Positions 55,001 to 64,000 of a stretch of DNA of 64,000 nucleotides are shown in pieces. A program made the translations under genes and the position numbers. Every line of letters begins with the position of its first letter. Position 1 is the stretch's first letter. Source of the DNA: Ornithodoros turicata (Eukaryota > Arthropoda > Arachnida > Ixodida > Argasidae); NCBI RefSeq assembly GCF_037126465.1, contig NC_088201.1:86704273-86768272 (forward strand), read 5' to 3'. The notes below the pieces were generated by a model. It was not told the origin of the DNA and made no database searches. It saw only the letters and a list, made by a program, of their open reading frames with translations.

Positions 55001-58000
55001 CGTTATTTTGCTGTGCGGTGTGTGGTGTGTCTGTTTTTTGTGTCTTCGCCCATAGCTCAGGCTGTCTTCGTTGCGGAGTTCATTCACCAGCCCTTATCTT
55101 GGACATTGAAGCGGTGTACTCAGTGTCTCGCTTCGTGAGAATGTATCATGTTTGTGAGATACATCGTGAGGCTGTTATTCGCTTCTTCTGGCAACTGTGC
55201 CCCATGAGGTATTTCCTCAGATGTGTCAGTGTCAAGATTGTTGTCAACCACATTGCGGGGTGTATCCTGCACAGTTGCGAGGTGAAGCAAATAACAAAGC
55301 GAATAGATGGAGAGAAGACAGCAGAAAGGAGTGGGGGACAAGGGGTTAGAGTGCGTCATAGGCCCACATCAGGGGGAACTGTGCCGATATTCGTCTGGAA
55401 AGTCTGCAGGGACACCCAGAGAAAACCTCCGACAGCACATCCGGTGGTAGGATTCGAACCCACCACTTCCCAGTCTTCAGCACGACCTTTGCTGTGACCA
55501 ATGAGAGAACGCTTTTACGCCCTCTGCCATGCCGCTCTTTTTGGGGAATGAGCCGCGCTAATTCAGCTTTTGACGGTTTAAAGTTAAGGAGTCCGATCGA
55601 ACACGTCTCTGGCAATCGTTACGCAAGCAAACGTGGGTGTAATTTATCTGCACACGCTCTACAAACTCTACATCTATCTATGTGCATGTTTGCGAAAAAC
55701 GCGCTGAAGACAGTCAAGAGCGTGGGTGCCTGCTGTGTTCTTCCGAAATTGGCCCCATCAGCGAGCCGTGGAGAAGTCGTGACAGCGTGGTGTAATGGTT
55801 AGCGAACAGTACCAACAATTAAAAAAAAGGATTAAAGGGTTAAAAAGGATTAAAGTCTCGCCTTGCGTTGTTTTTTATTTTTCTCTCTACGACTGCTAAC
55901 GATATTTCAGGGTTCTCGGCCGTTGATCCCTGTTTGTGTAACAGCCTTGGTGATCTTCCAACATGCTGGTTCTTTGGGTATTCCACTTTGTTTGCTGGAA
56001 TGACAACTCTGGACTAACAACAGGACTAAGGCCCAGATTCCCCGACGCCAGTTAACACTTCAGCCGTGATTAGACTTCCCTTAACTTGGTGTTGGAACCG
56101 TTATTTGATAAAACAAAGATTGGACATAAAAACAGGAAAGTGGGTGCACTGTTGTTTCAAAAAGCCAAACAAGTAAAAAAAAAATGTCCCACGACAAATG
56201 TGTTAGCGTGACGTCTGTTTATCTTCCCGAAAAGATCGAAGAGTTCATCTGTAATAGATAAACTAGCAATACTCGACTTCCATCACGATAAGAAGAGAGG
56301 GGGAGGGAGAACTAGTATGCTATAAAAAAGCATGTGTACAGGAAATAAAACTTGGTTTGCCAGTACAGTGCAGTGCGTGTGTGTAGTCCTTTTCGTACCC
56401 TCGTACTCTGGTTTTACCGTTTTTTAGCGATTTTATTTCGTCCTGCAGCCAGCTGTACAGATTTCGACCACGAAAACTGTTATGTCTGATGGATGTGGTC
56501 GTGAATTGCTTTACAGTTGCACACAAAGTGACGGGATTGCCAACTGGGACGAGGATATGATTGCCGTTCACAACCAACGCGTCTTCGTAGAGGTAAGATT
56601 TTCCCAGGTCAGAAGTAGTCAACGTCGTGCCTCATAAATGATGATGATGATAATGATTGGTGTTTTATTGGCGCAGCGGTAACTTCGAACATAATTCGCC
56701 AATACAGTGATTAAACCCATTAACGATGTAACAGAATATGATTCAGTGACTGATTAAAAAAAGGATGTCAGGATTCGGTTAAAACTAACGCATAAAAGAA
56801 AGCTGTAAAGCTACAATGCATTTAAAAACCCAATAGTTTGGACGAAGTTAAAAATACGTTCAAATGGTACAAAAGCTCCATCCCCCAGTACCTTATAAAT
56901 AAGAGAAGAAGAAAAAAACAATATACAGCAAAACAGTGATTGACCAGCAATGCCAATGGAAGTCGAAAAACACAGTAAGATAACAGCTGATCGATAATGT
57001 TCCTTATATGGTCACGTTATAGGGACGACGCACTTCACAGGCGGCGCTTCCGCTCCTTGGCGTTCAGCGCCTCTTGCTGGAAATATGTGCAAACATTTCC
57101 TGTAGCATCCCGTGGGTTGGTGTCGTTTCCATATGTTTGCGCGTTGTTGGGCGCAGTGCAGGGTGTTCTTAGGTAAATTGTTGCCATTTTTCAAGCAGGG
57201 ATGTCGAAAAGCGAAGGAGATTACTGGTATCCTGCACGTTTATAATGTAAAAGAACAAATCTTCCGGTCACACGTAGCGATCTCAGGAAAGTGCTTGGCA
57301 CAGACAAACCGGTATATTTACCCGCTACACACAACTGCAGCTGCTAGTGTATATTACCACTTCTATACCTACTCAGCTAAGTAGCAGGTGACATTGTGCT
57401 AGAAAAGGACGAACACTTCCTCTCTGAACTTGTGCACAAGCTATGAAAGTTCATTTGCATCGGCTAATCTAGATTGAACAACACATATTGATATGTTAGA
57501 TGCTCCCGCACCATTTAACTCCAAAAAGGTAATTATCATATTGTGCGGATGAAGTAGCCTCATCTGCATCGTTATCGTCATCATATTCGTCACCTTGATC
57601 TTCACCCGCGTCCCTCGCAGATTCATTCCTTGGCGAACCTTTAGCGCATTCAATCCCAGTGTCAACCCAACAAGATTGATATTACGTATTGCAAATTGTT
57701 TATGTATGTTCCAGCCTCTTAAAGTAGCGCAGAAGTCATTTTAATACCCTGTTTTCTACCTATAAAACTGTTAAGTAGGCCAGTAAGATGCACCATGAGA
57801 AGTAATTCACACCACAGAATCATAATTATCGCAGAAATTGAATTTAAAGTACGCCTCAAAAAGCGACAGTGCGCAACGGTGGTGGAGTGCAGGACCAACC
57901 TGTGATCTGCCTGTGACCTCGCGCGGACGCTATAGGGTCCGCGCTCGCTGATTGGTTCAGACAAATGTTGTTTGCTTCTTAGCTATCGTCTGCTACTCGG

Positions 58001-59398
58001 CTGTTCGGGGCTCTGAAAAAGCATTGCTGCTGGCTCGGTCATGATTCGACCGCTCCTCTATCCCCAATTCTCCGGGGGAACTGGCAACGCAGCACATCTT
58101 AACCTAGTACCTGAAAAGAATAAATGCTTGGAATCATCTGCCATGATGGTCTGCATTTTATTCGTGATACATAATTGCCGTAACTTCCCAGAGTTAATGA
58201 TTTCATTTCATACTAGGCCAATTTTCATCGTTGATAATGTACGTTTGGCAAGATTGATAGTCATGTTTTATTCCTTCCTCCTGGCGAGGTATTGGTCTTT
58301 GAAGGTTCGTGAGTACATAGCATACATGAAAAATGTCGTCCGTAGATGGTATGAGTGCCAGCGAACTCGAGTACTCACTATGTTACATATCTTGGTGCAC
58401 GGTATTGCACTTTCCACGTGGATGCGGACTTGAGCTATGTGGTGGTTTCTATTTCTCTTTTCGCCTGCTATCCAGCATGCTTTCTATCAGTTTCGCACGG
58501 TCTCGGAGGAAATGCATACGTGGAGCAGCGTTGCAGGCACCTCATTCGTTAATAGTACACCCAAACACGCAGGTGTCTAGCATGACCTTCGGCTGATGTT
58601 CTCTATCCCGCCGACATGGAGTCAAGCGAAGGCGAAGTGCCGCTCTTACAGGTTGGTTACGCCCACTAGTGCCGAGCCGTGGCGCTAGTGGTACTGTGAG
58701 AGCTAGAGTGCGTCGTCCCTATTGTAGCACAAAGTACGCCTTTGATGGCTCCGTTGGGATTGGCTCATCTGAGGTGCGATCACAACCCGAAGGTGTACGC
58801 GAGCAATCATATCTGGTTTACATTAGCTTTGTCTTTTAGGTTATCTTTCCTCGTAAGGTAAAATTATTCTCAATTTCAGCTCTTTGGCTGGCTGATCGTT
58901 GTCTTCTGGTTGCTGGCAGAAATCGCACTCATACTTCGCTGTGCTCTAGGAATTGACTTTCCAGTCGAGTCTGAGGTCAGACTCTTCGAAGTTATTTCGT
59001 TGCCAATCATTAACCGCAAGCCATGTCTTAGGTCACGGAATTCTGAAGGTATCGCGATATCCGTTAACCGTACCATCATCGCTCCAAGAAACAGGGACGG
59101 AAAGACAATAGACATAAGACACATCGCTCTCTTAGAACTAACAAAGCTTTACGTACAGTCGCACATTTTTAAATGCAGTGACGATGATTCGTGGGAAGGC
59201 GCTTTTAAAACTGTCTTGTGACTTTTGTATCATTCTTCTTGCTCGTGTTGTTCTCTTCTTCGAGATAACGAATCTCAGGTGGTAGAAGACTTATTGACGG
59301 GCTGCTTCATTGGCTCGCTGTGCCTCACCTTGACGTTTGTCAGCGTCCTCTTCCCGTACTCTCTGGTCCCTGCAAGTGGGACTGAAAGAATTCTGTAG
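52043..59398 (+). CDS. TMEM179-family four-pass membrane protein, five exons
   Basis: Exon 1 52043-52410, exon 2 52578-52715, exon 3 56517-56592, exon 4 58880-58975, exon 5 59279-59398. Every junction has AG and GT(A/C) sites and keeps phase (2, 2, 0, 0), giving 798 nt or 265 aa, close to the usual 220-235. Membrane segments: GHLACFLCTVLASMAAF (exon 1), FVSFAILASFVYAIIALWFF (exon 1), VLCTFMLILTFAMAWIVTG (exon 2) and FGWLIVVFWLLAEIALIL (exon 4). The first loop with CIFYA, then WGSPADCNF before TM2, and the order of segments match TMEM179/TMEM179B. Exon 5 adds EDLLTGCFIGSLCLTLTFVS, a further hydrophobic stretch; alternatively exon 4 could read through to a stop at 59219-59221. A polyadenylation hexamer lies at 59521-59526. 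The start could also be the Met at 52082. Function in this family is poorly known. Confidence 0.75.
53211..53450 (-). pseudogene. LINE ORF2 C-terminal remnant in an intron
   Basis: On the minus strand the segment VFTAEWRYRLRQVARPTCRHRGDTENLEHIIV-like (about 53330-53230) follows the pattern C-x2-C/R-G-x-TE-x-x-EH-x2, typical of the Cys-His motif after the RT of many LINEs. It is isolated and degenerate, within intron 2 of the TMEM179-family gene. Only the motif order supports this. Confidence 0.4.
54010..54180 (+). mobile_element. tRNA-derived SINE-like element
   Basis: A box A-like tggatcagccggta (54018-54031) and a perfect box B ggttcgaaccc (54064-54074) lie at tRNA spacing, followed by unrelated sequence, as in a tRNA-derived SINE. 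The tRNA part does not fold to an intact tRNA: the acceptor stem is missing. Located in intron 2 of the TMEM179-family gene. Confidence 0.55.
54388..54485. mobile_element. 98-bp palindrome
   Basis: gggttgcgaggacgcactca and its inverted partner tgattgcgtcctcgcgaccc, extended by tttggtagcag and ctgcttccaaa. A small hairpin element in an intron. Confidence 0.6.
55345..55545 (-). mobile_element. tRNA-derived SINE, minus strand
   Basis: On the minus strand: ggcatggcagagggcgtaaa (box A region, about 55515-55540), a box B ggttcgaatcc (complement near 55451-55461), then ctgggtgtccctgcagactttccagacgaatatcggcacagttccccctga-like body, which I know as a repeated tick SINE body of the Ruka type. The name is from memory and not verified. 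In intron 2 of the TMEM179-family gene. Confidence 0.6.
55775..55805 (+). other. tRNA 5'-half-like fragment
   Basis: gcgtggtgtaatggttagcg resembles the D-arm half (box A) of a tRNA; it is followed by AT-rich repeats with aaaggatt units and has no box B. Probably a truncated SINE. Confidence 0.4.
56640..56715 (-). mobile_element. 3'-end stub of an I-clade LINE
   Basis: On the minus strand: tggcgaattatgttcgaagttaccgctgcgccaataaaacaccaatcattatcatcatcatc. It matches the LINE 3' hairpin and atc tail at 11567-11666, with several changes. Lies in intron 3 of the TMEM179-family gene. Confidence 0.65.
56720..58870. other. Intron 3 of the TMEM179-family gene
   Basis: No exon is supported between 56593 and 58879. 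A short palindrome gcgcggacgctatagggtccgcgc is at about 57930-57955, and another, cactagtgccgagccgtggcgctagtg, at about 58665-58692. Confidence 0.5.
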
Positions 59399-59738
59399 CA
59401 GCAGAGAAGGAAGTCAGGCGCCAAGGCCACGGATACATTTCCGTATCATAGTATCGCGCATACACCTTTCTGCGCGTGAATTTGAGACCACTTGGATTCC
59501 AATGATTTTATGATACCAATAATAAACTGCGGAGCTCGAGTTGGCGAAGAGTGAAGCAGAAACTCGACAAGAATGCACTACCCGCGGAAACGAATATCTA
59601 CGAATTGATGCTTCGACAGCGAACTACCCCTTAGAGTGCCAGCACATATCCGATTGCCGTGCACTGAATGAAGATACGCAGAGCATATATACCCGTGTTC
59701 AACCTATAAGAACGGTACGAAACAGTCCATCAACCCTA

Positions 59739-60275
59739 AAGCGCGGACTCCATGACAAGCGACGCGCTGTAGAATTTGTCGCTGTCGCGTCTGGTCATTG
59801 CGCGACTTCCCGGTCCATTTGAGCAGCGACATTTCGTCGCCGAGAAATGACGTTTTTAGAGAAGCAATGCTTATTCTATTCAAGCTAAGTTGTAAATTGC
59901 CATAAATATACCAAAAGTAGTATTTCATTCGTCAAAACGAGGAGAACTTGTAACGAAGGCGCTATGTAATATTCGCCGTAACGCAGTGGCGCTGCGGTTA
60001 AATTTCCCAACGCCCCGCCCACTTCTTCGTCTGCTACTTTTGTTGGTTGCCCTCTCCACCGTTTCCCTTGCCCACGCGTTCAGTCCTTGTTTTACACCGC
60101 CAAATCTAGCTGGTTTTGTCAAACAACAGGCAACGAAGTCAGCGACATGCTACAAATATCTACTGGGAGTAGATGCAGAAATATTGAGCCGCGACAAAGC
60201 TTTTTTGAAGCTCGCGTGGCGGCGGTGACGTCGAGTTTGTCGCTTCTCGCATGTCATGCGATTCAGGCTTAACAG
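59739..60275. mobile_element. Non-autonomous TIR element with GTCGC/GCGAC repeats
   Basis: The left end aagcgcggactccatgacaagcgacgcgctg and the right end in reverse complement (aagcctgaatcgcatgacatgcgagaagcgaca) share imperfect terminal homology. Both sides repeat gtcgc/gcgac. No transposase. Boundaries are approximate. Confidence 0.4.
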
Positions 60276-60408
60276 AGTTACTCCGCCGGAGATATTATAC
60301 CGCAGCGTCACCACGTGCCGCCTATCGATCTACTGCAGTTTTGATGTCGGTGCGTTGCTTGTCCAGACGTAGTGTGAGGGGGCCAGTAGCAACAACCGTG
60401 AGGCGGGC

Positions 60409-61111
60409 CTTAAAGGGACTATCGCATCCGTCCCGATCGATTCCGAAACTACAGTGCTGTTTTACTCCGCGTTCATCACTGATAATAACGCCGAAAACCC
60501 GACGCGAATTGGCAGCGTTGTTCCTGTGTAGTTTGCCATAAAACTTCGCAAGAGCAGACGACGCATTCTTGGATTCCCTCTCTGGAAACGTCACACGGAC
60601 GAAGCCAATCATTGCGCGCCCTTTGACATGGAGAATACCAATCACGGAGCGGCCGGAGGGACCTTGGTAGCCTTGGCAACCGACCGGCAGGAGGGCGGGC
60701 GAGCGAGGTGGAATGCCAGGGGATGGCGTCTTCTCTGTTACCGGCTCGCGTAACGTTGTTTCTGGTTAGTGTCGAACGTGTTCGTACAGTCAGGAGCGTA
60801 ACGCCGTGCTTCACGTAACATGCTCTCACACTGGTAAGCGTATTTACCGAGGACTTTTCACTTAGTATAGTGCGATGCGAACGCCAAGCAGACGATCTCG
60901 GAGACAATCGCCTGCGCTGCGCTCCCATTCGTGCGCCTGGCTTACGTCATCATCGTGTTGGCTGCAGATGGAATGCGGACCTGTAAAACTTGTTTACTTA
61001 AAATGTAAGCTGTTTTCGGAAGAGAAATTTGGCAAAGTTGAGTCTGAAACGGTGACGAACATTATCCTATCGGTATCATACATACGTTGCCGGATGCGAT
61101 AGTCCCTTTAA
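60409..61111. mobile_element. 703-bp TIR element with TTAA target duplication
   Basis: ttaa agggactatcgcatccg on the left and cggatgcgatagtccct ttaa on the right, so a TTAA duplication surrounds a 17-bp perfect TIR. TTAA preference is shared by piggyBac and Kolobok elements. The interior has no transposase. Confidence 0.8.
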
Positions 61112-62210
61112 AGGGGCGCTAAAGTGCAAATGTTTGTACGCTTTCCCTTCTCTTTCTCCTTCTCACGAAGCATGAGAACGCCGAAAGGCTTGTGATTGGT
61201 CTCATCAAATGGTCCCCCGCAATGATTGGACGAATCGCTAGACAAGACCAGTGAGAGCCAGCACCGCGTTGTCGGCCTTCTCGAGAAGGTGGCTGAGCGG
61301 AAACGCGCAAGCTCAGGTTTCGTTCGCGCATACATCACGAACGACTCAATGATCAACCCCGTTCCTTTTGTGTAGTTGGCAAGGTAACGACATCTTTTAT
61401 TCCGCGAGCAGACATCATTACTTTAATGTCCTTTTAAATGCGCCGTTCGTCGGGCGAACACGGGCAGTTCATTCAATCATCGTGACTAGCCTTCATTTTC
61501 GTTCTTCACATACCTTATATGTATATATCTACTTTTACTTAAAGGGATTCCGGCCCCCTACGCCACAATGCCTCGATCCACTCCCAAATACACGAACGAC
61601 AACGGACATCCAACAACCAGCAGGTCAATCAAGCATACTGGTATGGCACGTTCCTTCTCTCTAGAAACTACACGACGTCACTGTGGTCCTGTAGCGACAC
61701 AGGCGTCGTCTGCAGAATACGTTTTCGTGTTAATAGGGTGTTTTAGAGAGTCGTTTGCGCCCGAACCTGCCGATTCGAAAAGCTTATTCGGATTCGGAAG
61801 TGAAGCTTTTCTTTTCTTTGAACTTTCTTTCAACAGCTACAAGCTAAAGTGTGTTTAATGTGTGTGTTTAATATAAACTTGTTTAGTGAAATTTAATGCT
61901 TATTATGTAATCTTCCACTATGCTGTTATTCATTATGTCAGTTTCAGTGTTTGTTGGTTTATAGTGGTTTATTACGTAGAGATGTATAGATACGCCCATT
62001 GACGTTGTTTCTTTGTTAATAGGACAGATTTTTCTTCGTTTCTTATTGGAATTGTTCAGTTATACTGCCTTGTATGTATAGTCTATACTTGTTTTCCTCT
62101 TGGCACAACTGGCACAACTGGCACCAACTTCGGGGGCCATGGGCACGTCAAGTTGCTTTATGCAGCTTTTTTCCGTGGCTCCGTCCATTGTACAATGGTA
62201 AATAAACGAA
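61108..62210. other. Repeat-rich spacer
   Basis: Starts with ttaaaggggcgctaaagtgc, which looks like the end of another TIR element next to the previous one, without a visible second end. At 62100-62215 a stretch ending in ggtaaataaacgaatttgaatttg looks like the 3' end of an unidentified LINE or SINE. Confidence 0.35.
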
Positions 62211-62575
62211 TTTGAATTTGGAATTCAACTACAGCTATTTTTTTTTTTTTTTTTTTTTTTGCAAATCAGAAGAATCGTTCTTTCCGAAATGTATTCCAAA
62301 TGGATTTGAGCACCAACTGGGTCGTGGTGGATCATTCACATGTTTTCTTGTAGTAAATATGACATATCACAGCGTAATTTCCGGCTTTCTCTTTGCGGAG
62401 TTGAGACGAACCACGTTGCGCGGTTACCGTGTTGTCAACGTGCTGTCAAGCAGACGTCGACACAGTTGGGGGACTCGATCTGACATGGATGGATCAAGAG
62501 GATGTAGGACGCAGTTTCGCTGTGAAACGGGTTAATCACCCGTGTGCGAACCTCTCTCGATAGTTAGAGCAAGCA

Positions 62576-63512
62576 GCCCAGACAGAACACTTTCTCCTGT
62601 GGACGTCCCAAAAAGATCCCAATGTCCATATCCAGAAATGGATGTCCGTCACATGACTGGGAGCTTCATAGATGGACATCCCTTGCCGTACATCCGCACA
62701 ATGTCCCGTCTAGAGTGTTTCAGGGATTCAGGTCCCTCACGGTATGTTACGTGGAGCATTTATTGCCAGAGAGAGAGAAACGCGTGATTCTGTGGTAGTG
62801 CGAAAGTTCGGCTTTCGATGGATCAACTGAATATCTCAAACAAAAGCTGTAAGAAACACGACGTTATCTTCATAGAGAGTTAATACTCCATGCGATCCAA
62901 AAGTACGTAATCGAATTAAACGTAGACACCTCACCCTTCATTATGACTCACAGGCGGAGAGGATTCTAGAATATGCGAAAGCTCACGAGACAAGCAATCT
63001 GTAGTATCTGTTTTTCCTTAGGAAGGCCAAGGCAACTAGTGCTGCCTTCCTTTGTGAGCTGTTCGCACTGTGTGGTCTTGGGGGCTTTTATTTTTCGATG
63101 TTTTTTCGTTTTATTTGTGTTCGTTTTTGTACGCTAGAACGGCACCGCTCATCGTCGGTTGTAGGAGGTACGAGTAAGAAGCAAAGTATGGCAATCCGTG
63201 ACTTTACCTCGCGAGACAAGTACGAGGTTGAAAAAAAATGGCGATTTCTATTGCAAACGTGTGCCCACTTAAAAAAAAAAAGCTACATTCAGTGTAGCTA
63301 CATTCAGAAGTAGTGTCCCATGCACATCCCATCGACGAACTGGCAGGATCATACTAGGACATCCGGAGTACCACAAATTTGCGGCCACTTGGATCCGTTT
63401 GGGTCGTCCTGGAGACGTCCACCCCTCAAATACAGCACATCCGACGGACATCCCGATCTTCCAGCCCGATATCCACGGCATATCCACAGAACTGCTTTGT
63501 TCCGTCTGGGAG
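62576..63512. mobile_element. Non-autonomous TIR element with GGACGTCC-type repeats
   Basis: The left end cccagacagaaca and the right end tgttccgtctggg are inverted with one mismatch. Both subterminal zones are full of ggacgtcc/ggatgtcc/atatcc units (62598-62700 and 63400-63490). The middle (62730-63310) shows no gene and may contain further insertions. Confidence 0.55.
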
Positions 63513-64000
63513 GGGACGACACAGGGATAAGCACTTGGACGCTGACGCGTGTGAAATGCTCTACTGAATACGTCGTTACAACTAACAACTTGCCGCAGAA
63601 GATATACATCGTCGGCAACAGTAAACATCTGACGGTCTGACTCCGGCTGCGCTACTGCAATAGGGCTACCTTGCTTCGCGATGTCAATCTGCCGTCCTCG
63701 CCGAATATAACGAAACTACTCAGCGCGAGTGTGTCATTCGTACGAAACCGCGCTCCCCACGACTCGCTCATGCGCGACACTCGAATCGGTCGTTTCGTTT
63801 AAGCGAAAACGACTCGTTAAAACTCGCTGATAAAGGTCAGTGCCACTAGCAGTGCTTAGTAAAGTGGAAAGCTTTCGCAATACATGACAAACACGAATAC
63901 TTAGTAGTGAGTTTTAGTGCATCGACAAAATTCAACCAAAACGATACGATAAAAGAAGTTATCAAATCCAAGCTTAGCAATGTGGTGTCACTCGCTCCAA
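63513..64000. other. Right-edge region
   Basis: Nothing recognised beyond short frames without motifs. Confidence 0.4.

Noticed and set aside
59986..60228. Frame that looks like a secreted peptide with a leucine-rich signal sequence
   Set aside because: It begins at GTG, not ATG, and lies within a non-autonomous TIR element; the hydrophobic run is chance.

Overview
The window is animal genomic DNA, most likely from a hard tick or a close arachnid relative. Host genes are split by introns with canonical GT..AG sites, transposable elements make up most of the sequence, and one exon matches the pro-domain of salivary reprolysin metalloproteases typical of ticks. I see no operons, prophage, CRISPR array, rRNA or intact tRNA gene. 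The species assignment is inference.

Layout. 1-5256: degenerate repeats, a gag-like CCHC fragment (minus) and a 2.27 kb foldback element. 5263-18042: a minus-strand I-clade LINE (6-bp TSD) split by a second, oppositely oriented, full-length copy of the same family (5637-11666, 7-bp TSD). These copies were later hit by a 289-bp MITE, a mariner fragment and a jockey/CR1-type LINE fragment. 18776-22032: a broken Ty3/gypsy element (minus) with a Tc1-type MITE in its LTR. 22033-25423: nested small TIR elements. 25437-31260: an apparently intact Penelope-like element with two open reading frames and a perfect 13-bp TSD. 31274-36494: a CCTCA/TGAGG-rich element, one orphan reprolysin exon (minus) and a palindromic MITE. 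36497-46147: a 9.65 kb DNA transposon bounded by TIRs and TA, carrying two divergent genes. 46150-52042: mostly anonymous sequence, one possible terminal exon and a GTATCG foldback. 52043-59398: a five-exon TMEM179-family host gene with TEs in its introns. 59400-64000: further non-autonomous TIR elements.

Three systems stand out. (1) The Penelope-like element encodes an SGNH/GDSL-type hydrolase (ORF1) 21 bp upstream of a 902-aa RT plus GIY-YIG protein (ORF2). It sits between nearly identical pseudo-LTRs that contain a hammerhead-ribozyme-like motif. (2) The 9.65 kb element pairs a C2H2/CACTA-like transposase (decayed) with a divergent spliced gene that has a PB1-like N-terminus and resembles the SAMD3-like protein group. 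Its TIRs and subterminal GGGAGTA/TACTCCC repeats match those of the MITE sitting in the LINE 27 kb away, so an autonomous parent and its derivative lie in one window. (3) The two LINE copies form a self-nested, head-on arrangement that can be dated by TSDs.

The host content is small: the TMEM179-family gene is well supported because every exon junction keeps phase, the reprolysin exon is moderately supported, and one further terminal exon is weak. All homology calls come from reading motifs, without database searches.
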